A DNA stretch of 64,000 nucleotides from Sphingopyxis sp. USTB-05 (lineage in GTDB: Bacteria; Pseudomonadota; Alphaproteobacteria; Sphingomonadales; Sphingomonadaceae): the NCBI RefSeq assembly GCF_023822045.1, contig NZ_CP084712.1, positions 4,399,001 to 4,463,000 on the forward strand, given 5' to 3'. Made by a program: the position numbers and the translations under genes. Position 1 is the stretch's first letter; every line of letters begins with the position of its first letter. A model generated the notes under the pieces. That model was not told where the DNA came from. It did no database searches and saw only the letters and a list, made by a program, of their open reading frames with translations. Positions 19,276 to 27,665 of the stretch are shown one piece after another.

Positions 19276-19395
19276 TTAACATTTTGTGACGGTTTTGAAG
19301 CGGCGACGCGAACAATCGTTCGTTCACTGGGCAGCCGAAGCAGTCGACTGCCTAATATTTGGGCAATGACGGTCGCCTTCGCGGGACGACGGTTT

Positions 19396-20094
19396 CTATT
19401 CGGCTGCCTTGAACCGGGCCCAGATCGGCAGATGGTCCGATGCGCGTGCGGCAAGGGCGCTGCGGTGAACCCCGGCGTCGACCGCTTCGAGGTCGGGGGT
19501 CGCGAAGATGCGGTCGAGCTTGGCGACCGGACGGCGGCTGTGGAAACTGTGGCCGGTGTCGACCAGCCGATGTTGTACCCCAAAATCGGTAAGGCAGCCG
19601 CCGGTCGCGCGCCATTCGTTGCAGTCGCCCATCAGGATCGTCGGCAGTTCCTCGCCCTCGGCGACATGATGGAGGATCGCGCGCGCCTGCTGGCGGCGGC
19701 GTAGCCCCGAAATATCGAGGTGCATGCCGACGACGCGGAGCCGTGTGTTGCCGATGCGCACCGTCGCCGCGACGGCGCCGCGCGGTTCGAGCGTCGGCAG
19801 GTGGAGCGCGTGGCTTTCCTCGACCTCGGCGCCCTTGCGCACGAGTAACGCATTGCCGTGCCAGCCGATCGCATAGGGTCGCCCGCTGAGCAGGTCGACG
19901 GGGACATAGTCGCTATGTTCTTCGAACATATGCGGCGGGATGGCGCTCGCCCGTGTGCCAAAGCGGCGGTCGGCCTCCTGCAGCGCGACGATATCGGCGT
20001 CGACTTCGCGCAGCACCGAAAGCACCCTCCCGGGGTCGCGGCGCCGGTCGAGCCCGATGCCCTTGCGCATATTGTAACTGGCGACCTTGATCAT
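19396..20094 (-). CDS. Endonuclease/exonuclease/phosphatase (EEP) family protein
   Basis: A 232-residue EEP-fold hydrolase: MIKVASYNMRKGIG, the metal-binding ADIVALQEADRR, MGDCNEW and the closing SDHLPIWARF with the catalytic Asp-His pair. EEP proteins cleave phosphodiesters in nucleic acids, phospholipids or small phosphates; the substrate is not predicted. No signal peptide is visible, so it should act in the cytoplasm. A second EEP protein, a lipoprotein, is at 27666-28490. Confidence 0.88.
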   Translation of the reverse strand: MIKVASYNMRKGIGLDRRRDPGRVLSVLREVDADIVALQEADRRFGTRASAIPPHMFEEHSDYVPVDLLSGRPYAIGWHGNALLVRKGAEVEESHALHLPTLEPRGAVAATVRIGNTRLRVVGMHLDISGLRRRQQARAILHHVAEGEELPTILMGDCNEWRATGGCLTDFGVQHRLVDTGHSFHSRRPVAKLDRIFATPDLEAVDAGVHRSALAARASDHLPIWARFKAAE

Positions 20095-20120
20095 GGGTGA
20101 GATTTGAACTGGCCTATCTT

Positions 20121-20201
20121 CCGTTCGTGCTGAGCTTGTCGAAGCACTGTCCTTCTTTCATTCAAGGAAAAACGGTCCTTCGACAAGCTTAGGACGAACG
20201 G
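20121..20201. repeat. Paired inverted repeat, TTGTCGAAGCAC family
   Basis: Arms ccgttcgtgctgagcttg... and ...caagcttaggacgaacgg are near-perfect complements, including the inner tcgaag/cttcga, around a 25-base centre. It fills the gap between the EEP gene and the DUF2007 gene. It is a single copy of a third repeat family. Confidence 0.8.
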
Positions 20202-20217
20202 AGGTGGGGTTGGGTTG

Positions 20218-20430
20218 CTAACCGGCCTCGAATTCTGCGATCAGCGCCTGCGCTTCGGCGAGGTCCTCGTCGAGCACCATCACGCGCACGGGGATCAGAA
20301 ATCCGACGCTTTCGGCGATGTTCATGCCGGCGTCGAAGCACACGGCATGTACGCCCGCGCTTTCCAATCGGCCGCGCAGCAACTCGGCCTCGGCCCCATT
20401 GGGAAGACGCACCAGCTCGACCAATGGCAT
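20218..20430 (-). CDS. DUF2007-type small protein
   Basis: A 70-residue protein, MPLVELVRLPNGAEAELLRGRLESAG, followed by an IPVRVMVLDEDLAEAQALIAEF ending. This matches the DUF2007 (putative signal-transducing, PII-like fold) pattern of small proteins with an ERLLLRSLLESAGI-like start. Function is unknown. The ATG shares one base with the stop of the upstream pyridoxamine-oxidase-like gene, so it is translationally coupled as the third gene of DUF924, PNPOx-like, DUF2007. Confidence 0.78.
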   Translation of the reverse strand: MPLVELVRLPNGAEAELLRGRLESAGVHAVCFDAGMNIAESVGFLIPVRVMVLDEDLAEAQALIAEFEAG

Positions 20431-20993
20431 CAGGCTTCGCCCGTAATGAAGCGGTCGGTCGGACGCGTCGGCAGGCCGTCGATGCTTTTCGTCCGGCCCT
20501 TGAACTTTTCGACCCACAGGTCGCGGTCGGCCTGGCGATGATATTTCTGCAGCGTGTCGCGCTCGTGCTGCAATTCCATCATCGGCACCCCCCAGCCACA
20601 ACTCGTCTGGACGCTTTCGACGTCGATCACGAAGATCTGGCGCGTGCCGGGTATCAGGTTGAAGTTCGCGGCGAGCGCGTCCCATTCGGCATCCTGCGGC
20701 AGCACGGGACGCCCGCGGCCATAGATGCGCAGGATCAATGCGGTGCGGTCGAAGGCGCAGAACATGATCGTGATGCGCCCGTCGGCGGCGAGATGCGCGT
20801 GCGTTTCGTTACCCGATCCGCCGAGGTCGAGGTAGGCGACCTGGGCGTTCGAAAGGACACGGAAGCTATCCGCATAGCCCTTGGGCGACAGGTTTATCCG
20901 CGCATCGGCGGCGGCGGTCGCGGTGAAATAGACCGGCTGCCTTTCGATAAAGGCGATATGCTTGTCGGTCAGCGTATCGGTGAATTCGGCCAT
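20430..20993 (-). CDS. Pyridoxamine 5'-phosphate oxidase-family FMN protein
   Basis: A 187-residue split-barrel flavoprotein: HIAFIERQPVYFTATAAADARINLSPKG, then AYLDLGGSGNETHAHL, and IYGRGRPV. This is the pattern of PNPOx-like proteins that bind FMN or F420 and reduce small substrates, not of true PdxH. CGWGVPMMEL near residue 130 is shared by bacterial homologues. It sits 28 bases after DUF924 and overlaps DUF2007 by one base. Confidence 0.85.
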   Translation of the reverse strand: MAEFTDTLTDKHIAFIERQPVYFTATAAADARINLSPKGYADSFRVLSNAQVAYLDLGGSGNETHAHLAADGRITIMFCAFDRTALILRIYGRGRPVLPQDAEWDALAANFNLIPGTRQIFVIDVESVQTSCGWGVPMMELQHERDTLQKYHRQADRDLWVEKFKGRTKSIDGLPTRPTDRFITGEA

Positions 20994-21021
20994 GGCTTTT
21001 CTCCGTATCGCGCGGTGCCTA

Positions 21022-21606
21022 TCACCAATTTCTGCCCTCTTCTATCGCCGCGTCCTCGTCGGGCCGGGTCGCGCGGCCAAGCGCTTCGTTGCGGTGCGGG
21101 AAGCGGCCAAACCGGTCGACCACATCGAAATGCTTTTGCGCATAATCCTGGAACATCGGGTCGTCGAACTGCGCGAACAGGCGCAGCGATTCGCGCTGGT
21201 CGTCCATATTTTCGCTGTGCTGGAAGGGAAGACAGGCGAATTGGCGCCGTTCGTCCGGCAGGTTTTCGTGCCAGCCGCGTTCGACAATGCCGCGCGCGAT
21301 CGCGCGCGCGAGATCGTCGGTCGCGAAGGCGTCGGCGTGGCCCCGATAGATGTTGCGTGGGACCTGATCGAACAGGATCGTCGCCGCAAGCGCAGTGTCG
21401 GGGTCGGTCAGGAAGGTCTCGGCAGGCTGCGAACGGAGCGCGTCGTGCCACCCTTCCGCCAGATTTCGCACGGCATCGTCGAAATCGGCACCGCCGCCAT
21501 ACCAATCGTCCATGCCATGGTCGTCAAACCAGAATGCGAGGAGTTGGCGGGGCCAGTCGGCGGGAGGCGGCATATTGTCGCGGACGTCTTGCAGATTATC
21601 GGTCAT
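21022..21606 (-). CDS. DUF924-family protein
   Basis: A 194-residue, probably all-helical protein with the DUF924 hallmarks: LLAFWFDDHGMDDWYGG, ILFDQVPRNIYRGHADAFATD and the ending DRFGRFPHRNEALGR. The family has a TPR-like fold and no proven function. ATG 21606 fits the family start. It is the first gene of a probable three-gene operon with the PNPOx-like and DUF2007 genes. Confidence 0.9.
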   Translation of the reverse strand: MTDNLQDVRDNMPPPADWPRQLLAFWFDDHGMDDWYGGGADFDDAVRNLAEGWHDALRSQPAETFLTDPDTALAATILFDQVPRNIYRGHADAFATDDLARAIARGIVERGWHENLPDERRQFACLPFQHSENMDDQRESLRLFAQFDDPMFQDYAQKHFDVVDRFGRFPHRNEALGRATRPDEDAAIEEGRNW

Positions 21607-21624
21607 TCGCGAACCATAGCGCAT

Positions 21625-21652
21625 TGTCATCCCGGCGAAAGCCGGGATGACA
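21625..21652. repeat. Palindromic element, GTCATCCCGGC family
   Basis: A perfect 12-base stem, TGTCATCCCGGC with GCCGGGATGACA around a GAAA loop, lies between the DUF924 gene and the exported unknown at 21671. It belongs to the common proteobacterial REP-like class; a shorter relative is at 6904-6930. Confidence 0.85.
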
Positions 21653-21670
21653 ACACAAGGTCAGCGCCCG

Positions 21671-22069
21671 CTATTCGCCCTTGGCGCGCCGATAGGGAAC
21701 GAATTCACCGAGCGACACGAAGCCGCTGTACATATGGCTCGTGCGGTCGTGCAGTTCGAGCGTATCGATGCTGCACAGCTGGCTTCCCGACGTTTTGAGG
21801 ACGAGGATATCGTCGTCGTCGAGCGATTCGGCTCCACCTTTGGGCCGGTTTACCCACAGCGTGCTGCCGACCCGATAGACGATCGCCGTCTTGTCGATGA
21901 TCTGCGAGCTTTGCGTCGTGGAAAGCGGGATGCAATTTTGCGGTTTGCCGGCGACGCGCCCTTCGAGCAGCTTGGCGAGCTGGTCCTCGGGCGCGAGCTT
22001 TTCGCGCGCGGTGGCGGGCACAGCGGCGAGCGCTGCGGCGACAAAAAGCGTCGGGATGAGGTGACGCAT
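21671..22069 (-). CDS. Exported hypothetical protein
   Basis: A 132-residue protein from ATG 22069 with a clear signal peptide (LIPTLFVAAALAAVPATA, cleavage near residue 21). The mature part includes two Cys that may pair, PQNCIPLS and SQLCSIDT, and VNRPKGGAESLDDDDILVLKTSGS. I recognise no named domain; similar small periplasmic proteins occur in sphingomonads. It stands alone between a palindromic repeat and another exported unknown. Confidence 0.72.
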   Translation of the reverse strand: MRHLIPTLFVAAALAAVPATAREKLAPEDQLAKLLEGRVAGKPQNCIPLSTTQSSQIIDKTAIVYRVGSTLWVNRPKGGAESLDDDDILVLKTSGSQLCSIDTLELHDRTSHMYSGFVSLGEFVPYRRAKGE

Positions 22070-22151
22070 GGTTCGACTCCTGTCTTCATCATACCCTACC
22101 CGCGGCCGCCATAGGCGCACGCGGGTGAACAGGGGCTGACTCACCGCCGAT

Positions 22152-23369
22152 TCAGCACGCCCCGTCGGGGAGGGGGATGCCAAGCGGACCCTTGCACTTC
22201 TTCTTTTTCGCCGGCTCGGCCGGGGTGCTGCCACCGGTCGACGCGCCTCCCATGCCGCCGAAATCGGCGCCGACCAGCAGCATCGTGTGCGAGCGGAAGC
22301 GGACTTTCGCGGTCCAGTCGATATTCCACACCGCATTGCCCGCGGGCTTGGGCGGATAGGAGAAATTCGCCTCGGGACCAAAGGCGTTCAAATTGCCGAG
22401 CAGCATCTCGCCCGATGCCTTTTTGACCTCGGCGGGGATCTGGCAGCTCGTCTGCGATGGCGGCATCACGATCTTCTTGGTGATCAGGTTCGCGACGACC
22501 GACGGAGGAAGCCAGTCCCAGAGCCCGCCGCCGAACTCCTTCGACGCGCTGCTCGTCCACCAGACGATATCGCCAAGGTCGTTCTTGCCGCCGCCATTGC
22601 CCATCCCGCCGATCGTCCAGGCAACATAGCCGGTGGCACCGGGCACCGAATTCCAGCGCACCATCACCGACTGATCGCCCTGGATCGCGGTCGAGGCGCT
22701 AAGCCCCTGCATATAGTCCTGCGCCAGCGTAAAGTTGATGTCGGGCCCAATATTGCTTGCGACACGGTGCGCGCCGAGCAGCGACGAGTCCGATCCGGGC
22801 TGCCGGCCGCCCTTCTTGTTCGGCCAGTCGATATAGGAACGGCTGTTCGCCTTGCTCACTTCGCGGATGACCGGCACCGCGCTCGAGAAGAGGTTCGGCG
22901 GGACCTGTCCCGCGGCGACCTTGGCGAAATCGATCACGACCGGCTGGCCGGGGCCCGCTTTCGCGCCGCAGCCCCAATAGAGGAGCAGGCGACCTTTCGG
23001 GCGTTCGAACGGCGTCGTGCCGGTTTCTTCCTTTCCTTCCTCCCAGAACAGGGGGACCGATTTGCCCATCTTGGCCTGCGGCTGGAAGAAATGATCGCCC
23101 TTCGGCGGCGGCGCGGTGGCTGCGTCGTTCGAGCCGAGGCGGAGGAGAAGCTGGTGCGCGACCTTGCTCGACGGATCGCCCCCGAACATCATCCCCATCG
23201 CGCCGCCGAGGCCGCCCTTGCCGCCCGCCATCGCAGCAAAGCCCGACATCGTGGCGACGTCCATCTCGTAACGCTCTTTGGGGCCGGTGGTCTTTTGCGC
23301 CGAGCCGGGAACGGCGGCGAGAATCGCGGCCACGGCGGCCACGGAAACGAAACGCAGACTCGAACGCAT
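22152..23369 (-). CDS. Exported hypothetical protein, 405 residues
   Basis: A signal peptide (SVAAVAAILAAVPGSAQ) is followed by a Gly/Met-rich stretch (residues about 40-65), a possible fibronectin-like central region around MVRWNSVPGATGYVAWTIGG (near 240), and a Lys-rich tail, AEPAKKKKCKGPLGIPLPDG. I recognise no enzyme motif. The repeated WxS/V-P-G-A-T-x-Y pattern is typical of beta-sandwich modules. Location is probably periplasm or cell surface. No operon partner is evident. Confidence 0.75.
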   Translation of the reverse strand: MRSSLRFVSVAAVAAILAAVPGSAQKTTGPKERYEMDVATMSGFAAMAGGKGGLGGAMGMMFGGDPSSKVAHQLLLRLGSNDAATAPPPKGDHFFQPQAKMGKSVPLFWEEGKEETGTTPFERPKGRLLLYWGCGAKAGPGQPVVIDFAKVAAGQVPPNLFSSAVPVIREVSKANSRSYIDWPNKKGGRQPGSDSSLLGAHRVASNIGPDINFTLAQDYMQGLSASTAIQGDQSVMVRWNSVPGATGYVAWTIGGMGNGGGKNDLGDIVWWTSSASKEFGGGLWDWLPPSVVANLITKKIVMPPSQTSCQIPAEVKKASGEMLLGNLNAFGPEANFSYPPKPAGNAVWNIDWTAKVRFRSHTMLLVGADFGGMGGASTGGSTPAEPAKKKKCKGPLGIPLPDGAC

Positions 23370-23487
23370 ATTATCCTCCCTGTTGCAGGGAGTGCCCCCG
23401 CGGATGATGCGACCCGATTCTTCTTTTGTTGGGGAGAGCTATATGCGCGCGAGGGGCGAACGCCAAGTGAGCAGGGTCACAGGCCTT

Positions 23488-23564
23488 CGTCATTGCGATC
23501 GTAGCGAAGCAATCCAGCGCCCGCGTAAACTGCTCTGGATTGTTTCGCTACGCTCGCAATGACG
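23488..23564. repeat. Paired inverted repeat, CATTGCGAGC family, copy 2
   Basis: Same organisation as 12978-13053: left arm cgtcattgcgatcgtagcg, right arm cgctacgctcgcaatgacg, with aatccag/ctggatt inside. The arms carry matched changes (gtagcg with cgctac) relative to copy 1, so pairing is preserved. It lies just downstream of the tldD stop. Confidence 0.85.
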
Positions 23565-23578
23565 AATTACTTGTGGAT

Positions 23579-25021
23579 TTAAGCCGTGCCGCCGACGGTC
23601 AGCCCGCTCACCAGCAAGGTCGGCTGGCCGACCCCGGCGGGGACGCTCTGGCCGCCCTTGCCGCAGATGCCGATACCTTCGTCGATGGCCATGTCGTTGC
23701 CGATCCCCGTGACTTTGGTCAGCACGCTCGGCCCGTCGCCGATCAGGGTCGCGCCCTTGATCGAGTCGCCCAGCTTGCCATTCTCGATCTTATACGCCTC
23801 GGTGCAGCTGAAAACGAACTTGCCCGACACGATATCGACTTGTCCGCCGCCAAAGCTTTTTGCGAAAATGCCATTCTTGACGCGGCTCAGCAGTTCGGCA
23901 GGGTCGTCATTGCCCCCGCGCATGAACGTGTTGGTCATCCGCGGCATCGGCGCGTGCGCAAAACTTTCTCGGCGGCCGTTGCCGGTCGGCTCGACGCCCA
24001 TCAGGCGCGCGTTGAGGCGGTCCTGCATATAGCCCTTCAAGATGCCGTCCTCGATCAGGATCGTCTCGCCTGTCGGAGTGCCTTCGTCGTCGATGCTGAG
24101 CGAGCCACGGCGGCCGCCCCCGATCGGGCTTTCCATCGCGCCATCGTCGACCACCGTGACGCCGGACGCGGCGACGCGTTCACCGATCCGGCCCGAAAAG
24201 GCGCTCGTGCCCTTGCGGTTGAAATCGCCTTCGAGCCCATGGCCGACGGCTTCATGCAACAGCACGCCGGGCCAGCCGGGGCCGAGCAGCACGGTGAATT
24301 CGCCCGCGGGCGCATCGACAGCGCGCAAATTGACGAGCGCCTGATTAAGCGCTTCGTCGATCGCACGGTTCCACTGCGCGGGTTCGAACAGATGATCGTA
24401 CATGTAGCGGCCGCCGAGGCCGAAATAGCCGCTTTCGCGCCGCCCATTCTCCTCGACCACGATTGAGACGTTGAGGCGGACCAGCGGGCGGATATCGGTC
24501 GCGAGGAAGCCGTCGGCGCGGACGATCTCGACCACCGACCAACTGCCCGCGAGTGCGACCGAAACCTGGACGATGCGCGGATCGCGCGCGCGCGCGGCGG
24601 CATCGATTTCCTGACAAAGCGCGACCTTCTTTGCGAAGGGGATGAGGTCGAGCGGGTTCGCCTCGTCATAGAGGTGACGGTTGGTGCGTGGCGGGGGCGC
24701 GGCATGGGCTTGGTTCGACGGATCGAGCAGCGCGAGCGTTTCGGCAGCGCGGCGGATCGCGCCCGCGCTGATATCGCTTGCATGCGCAAAGCCGGTCATC
24801 TCACCCGACACGGCGCGGAGGCCAAAGCCGGCGTCGGTCGAATAGTCGGCAGTCTTGAGCCGGCCGTCGTCGAAGCCGAAGCTCTCCGTCGCGCGATATT
24901 GCAGATAAAGTTCGCCGTCGTCGGCCTTTGCCAGCGCTTCGCGCGCCAGCTTTTGCGCCAGATCGGGGTCGAGCGCGTCGGCGCGATAGAGGAAGCGGCG
25001 GGGATCGGTCGGGCTTGTCAT
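23579..25021 (-). CDS. tldD: Metalloprotease TldD
   Basis: A 480-residue TldD/PmbA-family protease. The HExxxH zinc motif is HEAVGH at residues 256-261, followed by GLEGDFNRKGTSAFSGRIGE; the third-ligand Cys is in KFVFSCTEAY. TldD forms a heterodimer with TldE/PmbA and degrades small unfolded peptides or matures modified peptides. No tldE copy lies in this window, so its partner must be elsewhere. Length and all motifs are normal. Confidence 0.94.
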   Translation of the reverse strand: MTSPTDPRRFLYRADALDPDLAQKLAREALAKADDGELYLQYRATESFGFDDGRLKTADYSTDAGFGLRAVSGEMTGFAHASDISAGAIRRAAETLALLDPSNQAHAAPPPRTNRHLYDEANPLDLIPFAKKVALCQEIDAAARARDPRIVQVSVALAGSWSVVEIVRADGFLATDIRPLVRLNVSIVVEENGRRESGYFGLGGRYMYDHLFEPAQWNRAIDEALNQALVNLRAVDAPAGEFTVLLGPGWPGVLLHEAVGHGLEGDFNRKGTSAFSGRIGERVAASGVTVVDDGAMESPIGGGRRGSLSIDDEGTPTGETILIEDGILKGYMQDRLNARLMGVEPTGNGRRESFAHAPMPRMTNTFMRGGNDDPAELLSRVKNGIFAKSFGGGQVDIVSGKFVFSCTEAYKIENGKLGDSIKGATLIGDGPSVLTKVTGIGNDMAIDEGIGICGKGGQSVPAGVGQPTLLVSGLTVGGTA

Positions 25022-25063
25022 GGAAGCGATATAGGCGCGGCGCCCGCCGACCGCAAAGATTCC

Positions 25064-25618
25064 TCAGAGATAATTGACGGTGAGCGTAAAGGTGCCGCTG
25101 TAGTCGCCCTCGGGCTGGTTCGCCGGGAGGGTGAGTGTTCCGCCGATATAATAGGTTTGCACCCCGCTCGGCAGCAATGTCCCGCCAAGCAGCGCGATGC
25201 CGCCGCCGCTGGTGCTCGCGGCGCGGACAAGGCTTGCGGTCATTGGTGCCGCGCCGCCGCCGGCACGCGTTAGGGTGACCGTGGTGCTACCCGACACGGT
25301 GATGAGCAAGATGCCGCCGGTGCCCTGAAACACCGCGCGTTGCGCGGCCGAGCCGACGGGGGTGACGCCGCCGCCGGTCGTGCGCGCATTGGTGATTGGG
25401 TTGATCGTCACCGTGCCGCCCGTTGCGCCGCTGATCAGCGTACCGAAATCGAGATCGTCGGTCTTGATCAGCGTATTCGGCCGAACGACCGCCGCGTTGG
25501 CGGTCCCGGGCATATCGGCTGCTTGCGCGGGTAAGCACAGCGCCGCGCTCGCCGCTGTCGCGGCGATCGTCAGGGCGCGAGTCGCTCCCCGACAGTTTCT
25601 GGTCCCTCGAATCCCCAC
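25064..25618 (-). CDS. DUF4402-family exported protein 1
   Basis: About 184 residues. I chose GTG 25618 because AGGAG lies 8 bases before it; ATG 25642 is in frame upstream. After a signal sequence (IAATAASAALCLPAQA) comes LIKTDDLDFGTLISGATGGTV and the closing PEGDYSGTFTLTVNYL, both DUF4402 hallmarks. The domain is a secreted beta-sandwich, fimbrial-subunit-like, of unknown function. A paralogue sits at 26079-26639, with a zinc-finger gene between. Confidence 0.85.
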   Translation of the reverse strand: MGIRGTRNCRGATRALTIAATAASAALCLPAQAADMPGTANAAVVRPNTLIKTDDLDFGTLISGATGGTVTINPITNARTTGGGVTPVGSAAQRAVFQGTGGILLITVSGSTTVTLTRAGGGAAPMTASLVRAASTSGGGIALLGGTLLPSGVQTYYIGGTLTLPANQPEGDYSGTFTLTVNYL

Positions 25619-25744
25619 AGATTCTGCTCCTGTCTGGCACATCTTATGCCAGTGGGACCTTCATCATCGATGCATGGGGTTGGTGAATCGAGCGTTTACT
25701 TCCGGCCGCGGAAATTCTGCTCTGATCGGCGATTCCGCCAGCGC

Positions 25745-25942
25745 CTAACCTTTATCGGCGATCCCGCCGATGAGAATGAAGCGGCGATCGCAATAGCCGC
25801 AATCGGCGAAGCCTTCGTCGGTGTCGATTTCAAGCCATACGCGGGGGTGGCCGAGCGCCGCATTGGCGAGGCCGTCGCCGGTGCCGTCGCAGGCGATGCG
25901 GGTCTTGGGCGTGCGAATGGTTTCGGGTGCGGGCTGGGTCAT
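25745..25942 (-). CDS. Zinc-finger domain protein (zf-CHCC type)
   Basis: A 65-residue protein from ATG 25942. It carries the CHCC pattern: Cys in TRIACDGTGD, His in ALGHPRVWLEID, and the C-x2-C pair in FADCGYCDRRFIL. This matches the short bacterial relatives of the complex I accessory subunit NDUFS6, which bind zinc. All four ligands are present. It lies between two DUF4402 genes on the same strand; no functional link is known. Confidence 0.87.
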   Translation of the reverse strand: MTQPAPETIRTPKTRIACDGTGDGLANAALGHPRVWLEIDTDEGFADCGYCDRRFILIGGIADKG

Positions 25943-26078
25943 CGACCGCGCCCATAGCAAGGCCGCAAGGGCTCGGCAATCGGGTCCGCGCATGAGGGGA
26001 GGGCCGTGACGGCACCGGCGCATGCGCCCATCCGGGCGCAAGTGGTCCCCCGGTGCCGTCTTCCCCCCACAGGAAAGG

Positions 26079-26639
26079 CTAAAGATAGTTCAAGGTGATC
26101 GTGAATGTGCCGCTGTAGTCCCCGGGTACCTGGTTGGCGCCGACTTCGAGCGTCCCGCCGACCGGGAAGTTGTAATTGCCGAGCGCGCTGGCGATGCTGA
26201 AGCGCGTCGGCGTGGTCGAAAGGATCGCCGTCGGCGTGCTGCCGATCTCGAAGTCGCGCACGCGCATCCGCACTCCCGGGCCGGTGATCCAGATAGTGTT
26301 CGATCCGAGCGAGATGTTGACCTGACGGTTCGGGGTTCCGAGCCCCGCGAAGCGCGCGGGCTCGCCGCCGTTCCCTGCGAGCGTCACGCCGCCGGTCCGG
26401 GTGCGTGTGCCGTCGGGCGCAAGTCGCACGGTTCCCGACGTTCCCGACGCGATGATGCTGCCGAAATCGAGGTCGTTGACCTTGAAGAAGCTGAGTGGGC
26501 GAAGCACGATGGCTTCGGCTTCTCCTTGCGCGCTGTTCTGCGCCAGCGCCGGCGAAGCGGCAGTGGGCGCGATCAGGAGCGCAAAGATGGCTAGGCCGCG
26601 CTGCATCAGCAGCGGGCAAATGATGTGGCTGGTCCTCAC
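26079..26639 (-). CDS. DUF4402-family exported protein 2
   Basis: A 186-residue protein from GTG 26639 (ATG 26606 possible). The signal region (GLAIFALLIAPTAASPALAQ) is followed by FFKVNDLDFGSIIASGTSGTV and the closing PGDYSGTFTITLNYL, aligning throughout with the paralogue at 25064-25618. DUF4402 proteins are exported beta-sandwiches resembling pilin subunits, but no chaperone or usher gene is present here. Confidence 0.87.
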   Translation of the reverse strand: MRTSHIICPLLMQRGLAIFALLIAPTAASPALAQNSAQGEAEAIVLRPLSFFKVNDLDFGSIIASGTSGTVRLAPDGTRTRTGGVTLAGNGGEPARFAGLGTPNRQVNISLGSNTIWITGPGVRMRVRDFEIGSTPTAILSTTPTRFSIASALGNYNFPVGGTLEVGANQVPGDYSGTFTITLNYL

Positions 26640-26741
26640 AGATGTCGCTCTAGCGGCGAGTTTCCAATTTAGCGTTAACGCGGCGCAGAGGAAAAATTAG
26701 CAGGCTTTCGCACATCCGGGTGCGCGGCTATGGAGGCGGGC

Positions 26742-27662
26742 ATGAGTGAAGCCGCCATCCGCATCGACGCCGTCTCCAAACTTTATGCCGGCGGCAAGCA
26801 GGCGCTCGACAATGTCAGTTTCGACGTGCCGCGTGGCCAGATCTTCGGCCTGCTCGGCCCGAACGGCGCGGGCAAGTCGACGTTGATCAATATCCTCGCT
26901 GGGCTGGTCAACAAGACGAGCGGCCATGCGAGCATCTGGGGCTTCGATATCGACGCCGACCCGCGCAACGCCAAATATTCGATCGGCATCGTGCCGCAGG
27001 AAATCGTCTTCGACCCCTTTTTCACGCCATATGAGACGCTGGAGAATCAGGCGGGGCTTTACGGCGTACCAAAGGACAAGCGTATTTCGGACGAACTGCT
27101 CGCGGCGGTCCATCTGTCGGACAAGCGCGACGCCTATGCCCGCACGCTGTCCGGGGGCATGAAGCGCCGTCTGCTCGTCGCCAAGGCGATGGTGCATTCG
27201 CCGCCGATCATTGTCCTCGACGAACCGACCGCGGGGGTCGATATCGAGCTTCGGCAACAGCTTTGGGAATATGTGCAGAGCCTCAACGACCGCGGCGTTA
27301 CTGTCGTGCTCACGACGCACTATCTGGAGGAAGCCGAGGAGCTTTGCGATCGGATCGCGATCATCAACCATGGCAAGCTGATCGCGAACAAGCCGACGCG
27401 CGAGCTGGTCGATATGGCGCGCGAAAAAATCGTCGTCGTGACGCTCGATGCCGATGTCACGGTGCTGCCGACGCATCCGGCGTTCGAGAAGGTCGAGCGC
27501 GATGGGACACGCGGCCTTGCGATCAGCTACAACAAGGACCGGATGAACGCGGGAGAGGTTCTAGCCGCGGTCAATGCGATGGGGCATGGCATCGTCGACG
27601 TGTCGACGCGCGAGGCCGACCTGGAGGATGTGTTCCTTAACCTGACGCGCAGCGCAGCCTGA
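26742..27662 (+). CDS. ABC transporter ATP-binding protein (YadG-like), no permease nearby
   Basis: A 306-residue ABC ATPase: Walker A GPNGAGKST, signature LSGGMKRR, Walker B IIVLDEPTAGVD and switch His in VLTTHYLEEAEE, plus a C-terminal extension ending DLEDVFLNLTRSAA. It resembles YadG and DrrA-type ATPases of ABC-2 exporters. ATG 26742 is preferred over ATG 26730 because GGAGG lies five bases before it. The usual membrane partner is absent; the next gene runs in the opposite direction. Confidence 0.9.
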   Translation: MSEAAIRIDAVSKLYAGGKQALDNVSFDVPRGQIFGLLGPNGAGKSTLINILAGLVNKTSGHASIWGFDIDADPRNAKYSIGIVPQEIVFDPFFTPYETLENQAGLYGVPKDKRISDELLAAVHLSDKRDAYARTLSGGMKRRLLVAKAMVHSPPIIVLDEPTAGVDIELRQQLWEYVQSLNDRGVTVVLTTHYLEEAEELCDRIAIINHGKLIANKPTRELVDMAREKIVVVTLDADVTVLPTHPAFEKVERDGTRGLAISYNKDRMNAGEVLAAVNAMGHGIVDVSTREADLEDVFLNLTRSAA

Positions 27663-27665
27663 GCC

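Noticed and set aside
25943-26041. Longer N-terminus for the zinc-finger protein
   Set aside because: The added residues are Arg/Pro-rich and unlike the family, which begins close to ATG 25942.
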